DNA from: MW101C3 sp943367595
GTDB lineage: Bacteria > Cyanobacteriota > Cyanobacteriia > PCC-6307 > Cyanobiaceae
DNA length: 64,000 nucleotides
Assembly (NCBI GenBank): GCA_943367595.1
Contig: CALRJS020000017.1
Location: forward strand, 1 to 64,000
Direction of reading: 5' to 3'
This document shows, piece after piece, positions 43,127 to 51,506 of this stretch. Positions within the stretch are counted from its first letter, which is position 1; each line of letters begins with the position of its first letter. Below the pieces are notes generated by a model. That model was not told the origin of the DNA, made no database searches, and was given only the letters and a program-made list of their open reading frames with translations. The position numbers and the translations under genes are program-made.

Positions 43127-45031
43127 GTGGTGCGATCAAGGGGATGGACCGGTTCCGCGCCGACTGCGCCCACCCGGCGAAACGATCCCCCTGCGCGCCG
43201 TGGCCGCAACCGGCGGGTGATCGCGTTGCAGTCGGTGCCGGCGGGTCGGCTGCTGGCCGTGTTCCTGCTGCTGGCCGCCGGCCTGGTTGGTCTGTCGATC
43301 CGCCTGGCCTGGCTGCAGGTCAAGGAAGGTGACCGGCTGCAGTCGAGGGCCCGCGCCGTTCAGACCCAGCAGGTGCAACCGATCGGCCGCCGCCGGCCGA
43401 TCGTGGATCGCCAGGGGCGGCTGGTGGCCCTGGATGAAGAGCGCTTCACCCTCTGGGCCCATCCGCGCTTCTTCAACTTTCCGGGCGATGACCCGCAAAA
43501 GGTCCGCACGCCCACCGATGTGGCCCAGAGGCTGGCATCGGTGCTCGCTCTGCCGGAAACCACCCTCGTCCAGGCCATGGGGCCACGCCGCTCAGGCGTG
43601 AAGCTCGCCACCGAGCTGGATCCGGAAACCGCCCGCCGCGTGCGGGAGCTGGGCATCAGTGGCCTCGATCTTGAGGCCTACCCCCAGCGCATTTATCCCC
43701 AGGGGCAGCTGTTCGCCAATGTGGTGGGCTTCCTCAACCTCGAGCGGGTGGCCCAGGCGGGCCTTGAGCAGAGCCGCGACAAGGAACTCCGCCGCCATGA
43801 GGGCGTGCGCAAGATGCGCCGCGGCGCCGATGGCACGCCGTTGCCGGATGGCATCCAGGCCGGCTCCCTCTACAGCGACGACCTGCGGTTGCAGCTCACC
43901 CTCGACGCCAGGCTGCAGCAGGTGGCCCAGCAGGCGCTGGTGAAGCAGATGAAGCAATGGAAGGCCAAACGCGGCGCCGCCATGGTGATGGACGTGCGCA
44001 ATGGCGAACTGCTGGCGCTGGCCTCCGCCCCCACCTACGACCCCAACCGCTTCTGGAGCTTCTCGCCGTCCCTGTTCCGGGAGTGGTCGGTGCAGGACCT
44101 GTACGAACCGGGCTCCACCTTCAAGCCGATCAACCTGGCGATCGCCCTGCAGGAGAAGGCGATCAAGGCCGATGGAAAGGTGAGCGACAGCGGCCAGCTC
44201 ACGATCGGCGGCTGGCCGATCTTCAACCATGACCGCAAGGGCAACGGTCTGATTGATTTCCCCACCGTGCTGCAGGTCTCGAGCAACGTGGGCATGGTGC
44301 TGGCCATGCGGCAGGTGAAGCCCTCGCAGTTCTGGGAATGGCTGCGCAAAATCGGCATCGACACGACACCGGACACCGACCTGCCGGGCGCCGTCGCCGG
44401 CCAGCTCAAGAGCCGGGAGACCTTCACCACCCAGCCGATCGAGCCGGCCACCGCCGCCTTCGGCCAGGGCTTCTCGCTCACCCCGCTCAAACTGCTGCAG
44501 CTCCACGCCATGCTCGCCAACGGCGGCCGGCTGGTGAGCCCGCACATCACGCGTGGCCTGCGCTCCGGCGAAGGGCTGGCCGACGCTGCGCCACCGGCCC
44601 AGGGCCTGCCGGTGCTCGATCCAGCCGTCACCAAGCAGGTGCTGGCCTGGATGGAATCGGTGGTGAAGAGCAGCAGTGGTCCGGGCGTGAAGATGGAGGG
44701 GTACCGGATCGGCGGCAAGACCGGCACGGCCCAGAAGGCCCTCAACGGCGTGTACATCGCCGGGGCCCGCATCTGCAGCTTCGTGGCCACCCTGCCGATC
44801 GAAGATCCCCGCTACGTGGTGCTGGTGGTGGTGGACGAACCCCAGGGCTCCAATGCCTACGGCTCCACTGTGGCGGTGCCGGTGGCCCGGCAGATCATCG
44901 AAGCCCTGTTGGTGCTCGAAAAGGTGGCCCCCAGCGAACCGGTCCGCAAACCCGCTGCGGCTGCAGGCGCGCAAGCGGCAGCTGCTGGCAGGGCTACCCC
45001 GGCTCAGGGGGCCGCAACGGTGCGGGGTTGA
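43127..45031 (+). CDS. ftsI: Division-specific peptidoglycan transpeptidase (PBP3/FtsI)
   Basis: 634 aa, GTG start at 43127. One membrane helix (about 43-63), a dimerisation/pedestal domain (R-P-I-V-D-R-Q-G) and a transpeptidase domain. Catalytic S330-T-F-K333 (G-S-T-F-K-P), S385-S-N387 and K531-T-G533 are all present. The C-terminal tail (A-A-A-G-A-Q-A-A) is low complexity. It cross-links septal peptidoglycan, working with the FtsL-like protein encoded before it. Downstream genes are tal and a cNMP-binding protein on the same strand. Confidence 0.95.
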   Translation: MVRSRGWTGSAPTAPTRRNDPPARRGRNRRVIALQSVPAGRLLAVFLLLAAGLVGLSIRLAWLQVKEGDRLQSRARAVQTQQVQPIGRRRPIVDRQGRLVALDEERFTLWAHPRFFNFPGDDPQKVRTPTDVAQRLASVLALPETTLVQAMGPRRSGVKLATELDPETARRVRELGISGLDLEAYPQRIYPQGQLFANVVGFLNLERVAQAGLEQSRDKELRRHEGVRKMRRGADGTPLPDGIQAGSLYSDDLRLQLTLDARLQQVAQQALVKQMKQWKAKRGAAMVMDVRNGELLALASAPTYDPNRFWSFSPSLFREWSVQDLYEPGSTFKPINLAIALQEKAIKADGKVSDSGQLTIGGWPIFNHDRKGNGLIDFPTVLQVSSNVGMVLAMRQVKPSQFWEWLRKIGIDTTPDTDLPGAVAGQLKSRETFTTQPIEPATAAFGQGFSLTPLKLLQLHAMLANGGRLVSPHITRGLRSGEGLADAAPPAQGLPVLDPAVTKQVLAWMESVVKSSSGPGVKMEGYRIGGKTGTAQKALNGVYIAGARICSFVATLPIEDPRYVVLVVVDEPQGSNAYGSTVAVPVARQIIEALLVLEKVAPSEPVRKPAAAAGAQAAAAGRATPAQGAATVRG

Positions 45032-45096
45032 GCACGGGCAGGAGTGGGCCGCAAAGCCGCTCGGTAGCTTGAGACTCCACGCTTGTGTGTGCAGCC

Positions 45097-46278
45097 ATGG
45101 CCAACCTGCTCGATCAACTCGCCGCCATGACCGTGGTGGTGGCGGACACGGGAGAGTTGGAAGCCATCAAGCAGTTCACCCCTCGGGATGCCACCACCAA
45201 CCCGTCGCTGATCCTGGCGGCGGCCCAGATTCCCCTGTATCAGGGCCTGATCGACCAATCCCTGCAGGCCTCCCGCCAGGTGATCGGTCCTGATGCACCG
45301 GCCGAGGCCGTGGTGCTGGAAGCGCTTGATGAAATCTGCGTCACCTTCGGCAAGGAGATCCTGCGCATCGTGCCTGGGCGGGTATCCACCGAAGTGGATG
45401 CGCGGCTCAGCTTCGACACCGCCGCCACGGTGGCCAAGGCCCGCAAGCTGATCGGCCTCTACGAGGAGGCCGGCATCGGCCGCGAGCGGGTGCTGATCAA
45501 GATCGCCTCCACCTGGGAGGGCATCAAGGCCGCAGAGGAGCTGGAGAAGGAAGGCATCCACTGCAACCTCACGCTGCTGTTCAGCTTCACCCAGGCGGTG
45601 GCCTGCGCTGAAGCCGGCGTCACCTTGATCTCGCCCTTCGTGGGCCGCATCCTCGACTGGTACAAGCAGGACACCGGCCGTGACCACTACCCGGGCCCGG
45701 AAGATCCCGGTGTGATCTCGGTCACGAGCATCTTCAACTACTACAAAACGCACGGCTACACCACGGAAGTGATGGGAGCCAGCTTCCGCAACATCGACGA
45801 GATCATTGAACTCGCCGGCTGCGACCTGCTCACGATCTCGCCCAAGCTGCTCGACCAGCTGCGGCAACGGGAGGGAGTCCTGATCCGCAAGCTCGATGCG
45901 GAAGCGCCGGCAGCCTCCGAAGCCAAGCTGCAGCTCGATCGTGCTGGATTCGAGGCCCGCATGGCAGGTGATCGCATGGCCAGCGAGAAGCTGGAGGAAG
46001 GCATCAGCGGCTTCTGCAAGGCGATCGAAACCCTCGAAGCCCAGCTGGCCCACCGCCTGGCTGAACTGGAGGGTGAAGCCGCCTTCGCCCATGCCGCCCA
46101 GGAGATCTTCCTGCTCAACGACATGGATGGCGACGGCTGCATCACCCGCGAGGAGTGGCTCGGCAGCGACGCCGTGTTCGACGCGCTCGACACCGACCAT
46201 GACGGCCGCCTGGCCCCGGAAGACGTCCGTGGCGGCCTCGGCGCACCGCTGGCGCTCTCGGCAACGGCCGCCGGCTAA
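45097..46278 (+). CDS. tal: Transaldolase with C-terminal EF-hand pair
   Basis: 393 aa from the ATG at 45097. The TIM-barrel part has the Schiff-base Lys in V-L-I-K-I-A-S-T-W-E-G and the family segments D-A-T-T-N-P-S-L-I and L-T-L-L-F-S. It moves dihydroxyacetone units between sugar phosphates. Two calcium-type loops follow the barrel: D342-M-D-G-D-G-C-I-T-R-E-E353 and D365-T-D-H-D-G-R-L-A-P-E-D376, both with the canonical acidic positions. A final A/L/G tail ends the protein. The loops suggest a calcium-sensing regulation, which the sequence alone cannot show. Confidence 0.92.
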   Translation: MANLLDQLAAMTVVVADTGELEAIKQFTPRDATTNPSLILAAAQIPLYQGLIDQSLQASRQVIGPDAPAEAVVLEALDEICVTFGKEILRIVPGRVSTEVDARLSFDTAATVAKARKLIGLYEEAGIGRERVLIKIASTWEGIKAAEELEKEGIHCNLTLLFSFTQAVACAEAGVTLISPFVGRILDWYKQDTGRDHYPGPEDPGVISVTSIFNYYKTHGYTTEVMGASFRNIDEIIELAGCDLLTISPKLLDQLRQREGVLIRKLDAEAPAASEAKLQLDRAGFEARMAGDRMASEKLEEGISGFCKAIETLEAQLAHRLAELEGEAAFAHAAQEIFLLNDMDGDGCITREEWLGSDAVFDALDTDHDGRLAPEDVRGGLGAPLALSATAAG

Positions 46279-46322
46279 CTGCCGGCAAAGCGTAAGGGCT
46301 CCGCTGGCGGAACCAGGCGCAA

Positions 46323-46372
46323 AAGCAGAGATGGGCTGAAGGGAGAGGCAAGCGGAAGCAGAGGTGGGCTGA
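46323..46372. repeat. Two 17-base copies 33 bases apart
   Basis: AAGCAGAGATGGGCTGA (46323-46339) and AAGCAGAGGTGGGCTGA (46356-46372) differ in one base. They lie between tal and the cNMP-binding gene. Function unknown. Confidence 0.5.
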
Positions 46373-46422
46373 GAGAGCCCTTAACCTCCGGGGCTCACAC
46401 TGGGATCAGTTGCCCTCCGGCC

Positions 46423-46806
46423 ATGACCGTTCACGCCCTCGACACGATGCGTGCCCTCGCCTCCCAGGGAGAAGTGCGCACCTTTGCCGCCGGCGAGCGC
46501 ATCTTCAGCTCCGGTGAATCCGGCGACTGCATGTTCGGTCTGCTGGAGGGCGTGGTTCAGCTCAGCTGGAACGGCGATGCCGCCCATGAGGAGATCCAGG
46601 CGGGGGATGTGTTCGGAGCAGGCGCCCTGGTAACCGGCGATCACCGCCGCTATGGCAATGCCACGGCCCTGAACGACTGCCGCATCCTGGTGATGAACCG
46701 CGAGAAGTTCCTCTTCGCCGTTCAGGAATCACCCATGTTCGCCATCGAGCTGCTCGGCTCGATCGACGAACGGCTGCGCCACATCAAGGATTCGCTGCGC
46801 CGCTGA
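46423..46806 (+). CDS. Stand-alone cyclic-nucleotide-binding-domain protein
   Basis: 127 aa. A single cNMP-binding beta-roll (F-A-A-G-E-R-I-F-S-S-G-E-S-G-D-C-M-F-G-L-L, G-D-V-F-G-A-G-A-L) without a helix-turn-helix. The phosphate-binding cassette region reads F-G-A-G-A-L-V-T-G-D-H-R-R, with the Arg. The short C-terminal helices (E-L-L-G-S-I-D-E-R-L-R-H-I-K) may serve as dimer helices. It could act as a sensor subunit binding a partner. The last 23 bases overlap the convergent oxidoreductase gene. Confidence 0.8.
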   Translation: MTVHALDTMRALASQGEVRTFAAGERIFSSGESGDCMFGLLEGVVQLSWNGDAAHEEIQAGDVFGAGALVTGDHRRYGNATALNDCRILVMNREKFLFAVQESPMFAIELLGSIDERLRHIKDSLRR

Positions 46807-47926
46807 ACAGCAGCCGGCGAATCACCCGCTGGGCGATGTCGCCGTAGCCCATCTCGCCCGAGAGGATCTGGGCGATCCGCTGCGGCGCCGTAGGGCGCTT
46901 GATGCCCAGCTGATAGCCCACCCGGGGCACCCGGTAGAACACCTGGGCGATGCGGCGCCCCCAGGCCATCGAGCTGCCCCACTCCTTGCGCATGGTGTCG
47001 CTGTAAGCGGCCAGGGCCGCGCTGTCGCCCGACAGCCAGCCATCGATTCCTGCCGCAGCGCGGGTGGCGCTCAACAGGGCTGGCCGCAATCCTTCCGCCA
47101 GGAAGGGGTCGCAGAGGGAGGCGGCATCCCCCACCACCGCCAGGCCATCGCCGTGCAGGCGATGGTGGCCATCCCACACCCGCAGCGGCCATTGGCGCCG
47201 CACGCCGCTGCTGGCATCGAAACCAAGGCTGGGCAGCAGGCTGGCCAGGGCGGCTTCACCATCGACAAGCTCCCGACCCAGGAAGGTGCCCACCCCCACG
47301 CTCACGCCCCCCTCGCGGGGAAACGCCCAGCAGAAGCCGTGGCGCACCAGGCCGAATTCGAAGCGGGCGGTGTCCGGCTCCAGCGCAGCACCCTCCAGCT
47401 CCACCGACAGGGCAGAGGCGTAGCGGGGGCGCGGTGAGCCCAACCCAAGCGGACCGGCAAGACGCGAGCAGGCGCCATCGGCGATCACCACGGCCCGGGC
47501 CTGCAGGGCGCCGCCCCGCTCCAGCTGCACCTGCCAGTGCTCCCCCCGGCGCACGACGGCGCTGACAGCGGTGCCGGTCAGCAGGTCGGCACCGGCCGCC
47601 ACGGCCTGCTCGGCCAGGAAGGCATCGAGCACGGAGCGGCGCACGATCCAGAACGGCGACGCCCCCGGCAACTCCGCCAGCACCGGATCCTCCAGGCACC
47701 AGGTGAACCGCACCCGCGTGATCACCCGATCCACGGCCGGCGCCAGATCGAAGGGGAACCAGCGCTGCACCGAGGCCGCCATGCCTCCACCGCAGGGCTT
47801 GGCGCGCGGCATCTCCGCCGCCTCCAGCAGCTTCACGCGCCAGCCCTTCGCCGCCAGCTGGAAAGCGCTCGCCGCTCCGGCAGCGCCACTGCCGACGACG
47901 ATCACATCAGCATCCAGCGAGCTCAA
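46784..47926 (-). CDS. FAD-dependent oxidoreductase of the geranylgeranyl reductase type
   Basis: 380 aa from a TTG at 47926, which overlaps the frr stop (TTGA), so it is translated by coupling. The N-terminal FAD-binding motif is V-I-V-V-G-S-G-A-A-G-A-A-S-A; a second FAD contact is V-V-G-D-A-A-S-L-C-D-P. The P-C-G-G-G motif near residue 45 is characteristic of the geranylgeranyl reductase (ChlP-like) family, which hydrogenates isoprenoid chains. A 380-residue length fits this family. True ChlP is normally a separate gene, so this is a paralogue with unknown substrate. Confidence 0.82.
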   Translation of the reverse strand: MSSLDADVIVVGSGAAGAASAFQLAAKGWRVKLLEAAEMPRAKPCGGGMAASVQRWFPFDLAPAVDRVITRVRFTWCLEDPVLAELPGASPFWIVRRSVLDAFLAEQAVAAGADLLTGTAVSAVVRRGEHWQVQLERGGALQARAVVIADGACSRLAGPLGLGSPRPRYASALSVELEGAALEPDTARFEFGLVRHGFCWAFPREGGVSVGVGTFLGRELVDGEAALASLLPSLGFDASSGVRRQWPLRVWDGHHRLHGDGLAVVGDAASLCDPFLAEGLRPALLSATRAAAGIDGWLSGDSAALAAYSDTMRKEWGSSMAWGRRIAQVFYRVPRVGYQLGIKRPTAPQRIAQILSGEMGYGDIAQRVIRRLLFSGAANP

Positions 47927-48462
47927 ACCCGGAGGATGTCGGCTTCCTTCTCCGCCAGGTGCTTCTCAAGCTCCGCAATGAAGCGGTCGGTGAGCTTCTG
48001 CACGTTGTCCTGCTGATCGCGGCTCTGATCCTCGGAGAGCTCGCCGTCCTTCTCCTGCTTCTTGAGCTTCTCGATGGCATCACGGCGGAGGTTGCGCAGG
48101 GCCACCTTGCCTTCCTCGGCATAGCGGGAGGCCAGCTTGCAGAAATCCTTGCGGCGCTCCTCGGTGAGCGGCGGGATGTTGATGCGGATCACCTTGCCGT
48201 CGGTGTTGGGGGTGAGGCCGAGATCGCTCATGGAGATCGCCTTCTCGATCAAGGCCATCGAACCGGAATCGAAGGGCTGGATCTGGATCGTCTGGGAGTC
48301 GGGCGTGGAGATGGTGGCGAGGGAACGCAGGGGCGTGTCTGCGCCGTAGTACTCCACGCTGAGTTTGTCGAGCAGGGAGGGGTTGGCCCGGCCGGTGCGA
48401 ATCGTGTTGAAGGTGCGCTGGGTGGCTTCCACCGACTTGCGCATGCTGGCTTCGAGTTCCAT
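47923..48462 (-). CDS. frr: Ribosome recycling factor
   Basis: 179 aa from the ATG at 48462. The signature region R-T-G-R-A-N-P-S-L-L-D, I-Q-P-F-D, and the C-terminal helix D-N-V-Q-K-L-T-D-R-F are present. With EF-G it splits post-termination ribosomes. It lies 25 bases after pyrH (pyrH-frr is a very common bacterial pair), and its stop is coupled to the start of the oxidoreductase. Confidence 0.97.
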   Translation of the reverse strand: MELEASMRKSVEATQRTFNTIRTGRANPSLLDKLSVEYYGADTPLRSLATISTPDSQTIQIQPFDSGSMALIEKAISMSDLGLTPNTDGKVIRINIPPLTEERRKDFCKLASRYAEEGKVALRNLRRDAIEKLKKQEKDGELSEDQSRDQQDNVQKLTDRFIAELEKHLAEKEADILRV

Positions 48463-48487
48463 GACGGGGTGAGGCGAGGGGAAGGGC

Positions 48488-49201
48488 TCAGCGGGCCGGG
48501 GTGATGCGGGTGCCGATCGGTTCACCCGCCACGGCGCGACCGATGTTGCCGGCACCGAAGAGATCGAACACCACGATCGGGATGGCGTTGTCCTTGCACA
48601 GGGCGATGGCGGTGCTGTCCATGACGGCCAGTTCGCCGCTCAGCACATCCTGGAAGGTGAGGCTCTCGTAGCGAACGGCATCCGGATAGCGGGCGGGATC
48701 CTTGTCGTAGACCCCATCCACCTTGGTGGCCTTGAACACCACATCAGCGTTGATCTCGGCGGCTCGCAGAGCAGCGGTGGTGTCGGTGGTGAAGAAGGGG
48801 TTGCCGCAGCCGGCGCCGAAAACCACCACCCGGCCTTTCTCCAGGTGGCGGATCGCCCGGCGGCGGATGTAGGGCTCGGCCACTTCCTGCATACCGATCG
48901 CCGTCTGCACGCGGGTGGGAACACCGGCGCGCTCAAGGGCGTCCTGCAGGGTGATGGCGTTCATCACCGTGGCCAGCATGCCCACGTAATCGGCGGTGGC
49001 ACGGTCCATGCCCGCCGAGGAACCCTTGAGGCCCCGGAAGATGTTGCCGCCACCCACCACAATCGCCAGCTCGGTGCCGGAAGCCACCACCGCCGCCACA
49101 TCCGTGGCGATCGACTGGACAATGGCAGGATCGATGCCATAGCCCAGCTCCCCCATCAGCGCTTCCCCGCTGAGTTTGAGCAGGACGCGCTTGAATGCCA
49201 T
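48488..49201 (-). CDS. pyrH: UMP kinase
   Basis: 237 aa. Phosphorylates UMP to UDP; hexameric in bacteria. Motifs K-L-S-G-E-A-L-M-G, V-V-G-G-G-N-I-F-R-G and T-D-T-T-A-A-L-R-A are intact. Directly upstream of frr on the same strand. ATG start at 49201. The 55 bases between it and cobO hold no other gene. Confidence 0.97.
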   Translation of the reverse strand: MAFKRVLLKLSGEALMGELGYGIDPAIVQSIATDVAAVVASGTELAIVVGGGNIFRGLKGSSAGMDRATADYVGMLATVMNAITLQDALERAGVPTRVQTAIGMQEVAEPYIRRRAIRHLEKGRVVVFGAGCGNPFFTTDTTAALRAAEINADVVFKATKVDGVYDKDPARYPDAVRYESLTFQDVLSGELAVMDSTAIALCKDNAIPIVVFDLFGAGNIGRAVAGEPIGTRITPAR

Positions 49202-49256
49202 CGTTCTGAGCGCTCGGCCGCTGCGGACGGCCGAACAGTAGCAAGCACGGCGGTCG

Positions 49257-50015
49257 CTAGAACTCGATGCCGGCCTGAGCCTTCACGCCCTGCTCACGGA
49301 AGGGATGGCGCACCAGGCGCATCTCCGTCACCAGATCCGCCCGTTCGAGCAGCGCCGGCGGTGCTCCGCGGCCGGTGAGCGCCACGTGGGTGAGCGGTGG
49401 CCTTCTCTCCAGCCCATCCAGCACCTGCTCCACGTCGAGATAGCCCAGCTTGAGGGCCACGTTCACCTCGTCGAGCACCACGAGCTTGCGGCCGGCGTCT
49501 TCGAGGTAAGTGAGTGAGGTCTGCCAGGCCTGCTGCACCAGCGCACGGTCCCGCTCCCGGTCCTGGGTCTCCCAGGTGAATCCCTCTCCCAGGGCGCGCC
49601 AGTGCAGCGCCTCACCGAACAGCTCCAGGGCACGGGCTTCACCCGGCTGCCAGCCCCCCTTGATGAACTGCACCACAGCCACCTGCTCGCCGTGCCCCAG
49701 GGTGCGCAGCACCAGTCCCAGCGCTGCGGTGGTCTTGCCTTTGCCGTCGCCGGTGAACACGAGCACCAGACCCTTCTCCAGGTTGCGTTCCCCCACCCGC
49801 TGACGCTGCACCTCCTGGCGCCGCTGCATGCGGCGGCGGTAGGCCTCCCCATCGGCCTCCGGTGCCAGAGCCCCTCCGGGACCCAGGCGAGCCGCCTCCT
49901 GATCCAGCGCGCTGGCATCGGGGACTGGGGCAGTGGCAGCCGGGGACGCAGGAGCCGGGGGAGTGGCAGTCGTGGCGGCGGAGCTGGCCGGCGGGTCGTT
50001 GCTGGTGCGGGTCAT
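49257..50015 (-). CDS. cobO: Cob(I)yrinic acid a,c-diamide adenosyltransferase
   Basis: 252 aa from the ATG at 50015. The P-loop is F-T-G-D-G-K-G-K-T-T-A-A (87-98). Further family motifs: Q-F-I-K-G-G-W, L-V-V-L-D-E-V-N and T-G-R-G-A-P. It attaches the 5'-deoxyadenosyl group to cobalt. The N-terminal 55 residues are disordered (A/P/T-rich). It lies beside a tyrosine recombinase and upstream of pyrH in the same direction. Confidence 0.92.
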   Translation of the reverse strand: MTRTSNDPPASSAATTATPPAPASPAATAPVPDASALDQEAARLGPGGALAPEADGEAYRRRMQRRQEVQRQRVGERNLEKGLVLVFTGDGKGKTTAALGLVLRTLGHGEQVAVVQFIKGGWQPGEARALELFGEALHWRALGEGFTWETQDRERDRALVQQAWQTSLTYLEDAGRKLVVLDEVNVALKLGYLDVEQVLDGLERRPPLTHVALTGRGAPPALLERADLVTEMRLVRHPFREQGVKAQAGIEF

Positions 50016-50151
50016 GGGGTCAGGCCAGGGGGATTCAGGAATGCGGCACAAGGCCGGGTGATGGCAGGCCAGGGGGCAGAGGCCAGCGGATTGCAGCGGC
50101 GTGGCGGGTCACCCCCTGCCGTGAGCAGGGCAGAGCCGCATCCTGCCCGAC

Positions 50152-51384
50152 TCAGCCGGCCCGGTGGCGGGAGAGGGCGGCGTCCACGGCCTGCTGCTGA
50201 TCGCGGCGCGTGATCCAGTGGTGATAGGTGCGCGTGTGGATCGACACCGAGTGCCCCATCATCCGGGCAGCCACCGTGTCGGGCAGGCCGATGTGGATCG
50301 TGCGCACGGCCCAGGCATGGCGGAGGTCGTAGGGGGTGATCGGCAGCTCGTAGCGGCGGAACTGCTCCGCCACCCGCCGGCCCACCTGCTGCAGGGTGGT
50401 GGTGCGCAGATCGGTGCAGACCTGTGGCAGGGCCCCCGTCTCCAGAGCGAGACGTGGCAGTTCGAAGCGCTCCACCCAGTCGGGCTGGAACGGCCACACC
50501 TGGTGTTCACCGGTTTTGCTGGTGGGAAGCACCCGGATCACCCGATCACCGCCGGGCAGCAGGGCGCTGAGATCGGAGAAGAACACCTCGTGGTTGCGCA
50601 GGCCGTAGGTGGCCATCAGGCCATAGGCGAGCCGCCAGCCGGGATTGGGGATCCGCTCCACCAGCTGCTCCACCTGGGCATCACTCGGCAGCTGGCGGAA
50701 CTGGGCCCGGTGCAGGCCGTAGCCGCCGGCCCTGGCACTCCAGTCGGCGGGAAGCTCGATCGCCACCGCCTCGGCCAGGGCCGCCAGGGCGGTGCCGCAC
50801 TGCTGGCGGCTGCGGCTGGCGGCGGGGTAACTCTCCAGCACCTGCAGCAGCAGGCCCCCATCAAGACGGGCCCCGGCGGCGCGGGCGGCCAGCCGCCGCA
50901 CATAGGGCAGATAGGCCGCCGTCCAGGTGGTGCGGGTGCCGGCCGGGTTGCGGCGACGGCGAGGGTCCTCGAAGAACTGGCGCTCGAAGCGCTCCAGCGC
51001 CGCATCGAGCGCGGTGGCAGCCGCACGGGTGACAGCGACGCCGCCGGCGGAGCGGTCGGTGGCGGACCGCCCGGCCGCTGACGCAGACGGCCAGGTGAAG
51101 CGCTGCTGCTGCAGCTCCTGCTGCACGCGGCGCAATTCGCGGCGGGCCTGACGCAGACCCTCCGCATCGGCGGGCAGCCCCAGGCTGAGCCGTTGCACAC
51201 GGAAACGCCCGCTGCCCCGCCGGCAGGGCAGGGGGCCACGCAGGCCGAGGCGCTGGCCGCGGCGCTCCAGGCGCAGGGCGACACCGGCGGCGGCCAGCTG
51301 GGCGTTACCGCGCTGGAGATCGGCGTCGAGGCCCGCAAGCCCCGATGCACCGGCCATTGCAGCGCTCGCCGCTTGTTCGCTCAC
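50152..51384 (-). CDS. Tyrosine recombinase/phage-type integrase
   Basis: 410 aa. The catalytic residues are visible: R263 (G-L-R-N-H-E), K290 (T-S-K-T-G), Y352-x-x-R355 with H356 (Y-D-L-R-H), H378 (M-M-G-H-S) and nucleophile Y387 (T-R-T-Y-H-H-W). Residues about 60-250 form the DNA-binding core and a long N-terminal part rich in L, R, Q. No other phage genes, attachment sites or transposon ends are seen, and base composition equals that of neighbours, so it looks like a resident gene. It may act in chromosome dimer resolution or in integration; not known. Confidence 0.88.
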   Translation of the reverse strand: MSEQAASAAMAGASGLAGLDADLQRGNAQLAAAGVALRLERRGQRLGLRGPLPCRRGSGRFRVQRLSLGLPADAEGLRQARRELRRVQQELQQQRFTWPSASAAGRSATDRSAGGVAVTRAAATALDAALERFERQFFEDPRRRRNPAGTRTTWTAAYLPYVRRLAARAAGARLDGGLLLQVLESYPAASRSRQQCGTALAALAEAVAIELPADWSARAGGYGLHRAQFRQLPSDAQVEQLVERIPNPGWRLAYGLMATYGLRNHEVFFSDLSALLPGGDRVIRVLPTSKTGEHQVWPFQPDWVERFELPRLALETGALPQVCTDLRTTTLQQVGRRVAEQFRRYELPITPYDLRHAWAVRTIHIGLPDTVAARMMGHSVSIHTRTYHHWITRRDQQQAVDAALSRHRAG

Positions 51385-51506
51385 CCCCGTTGGCGTTGCT
51401 CAGGCAGGTGCCGACGGTATCGGCACGGCGGTGGCCACGCCAGCCGGCGTTGAGCAGCCTCGGGGGGGCAGCGTTACGCTCGGCTGACTTGACGGAATGA
51501 TCTGGC

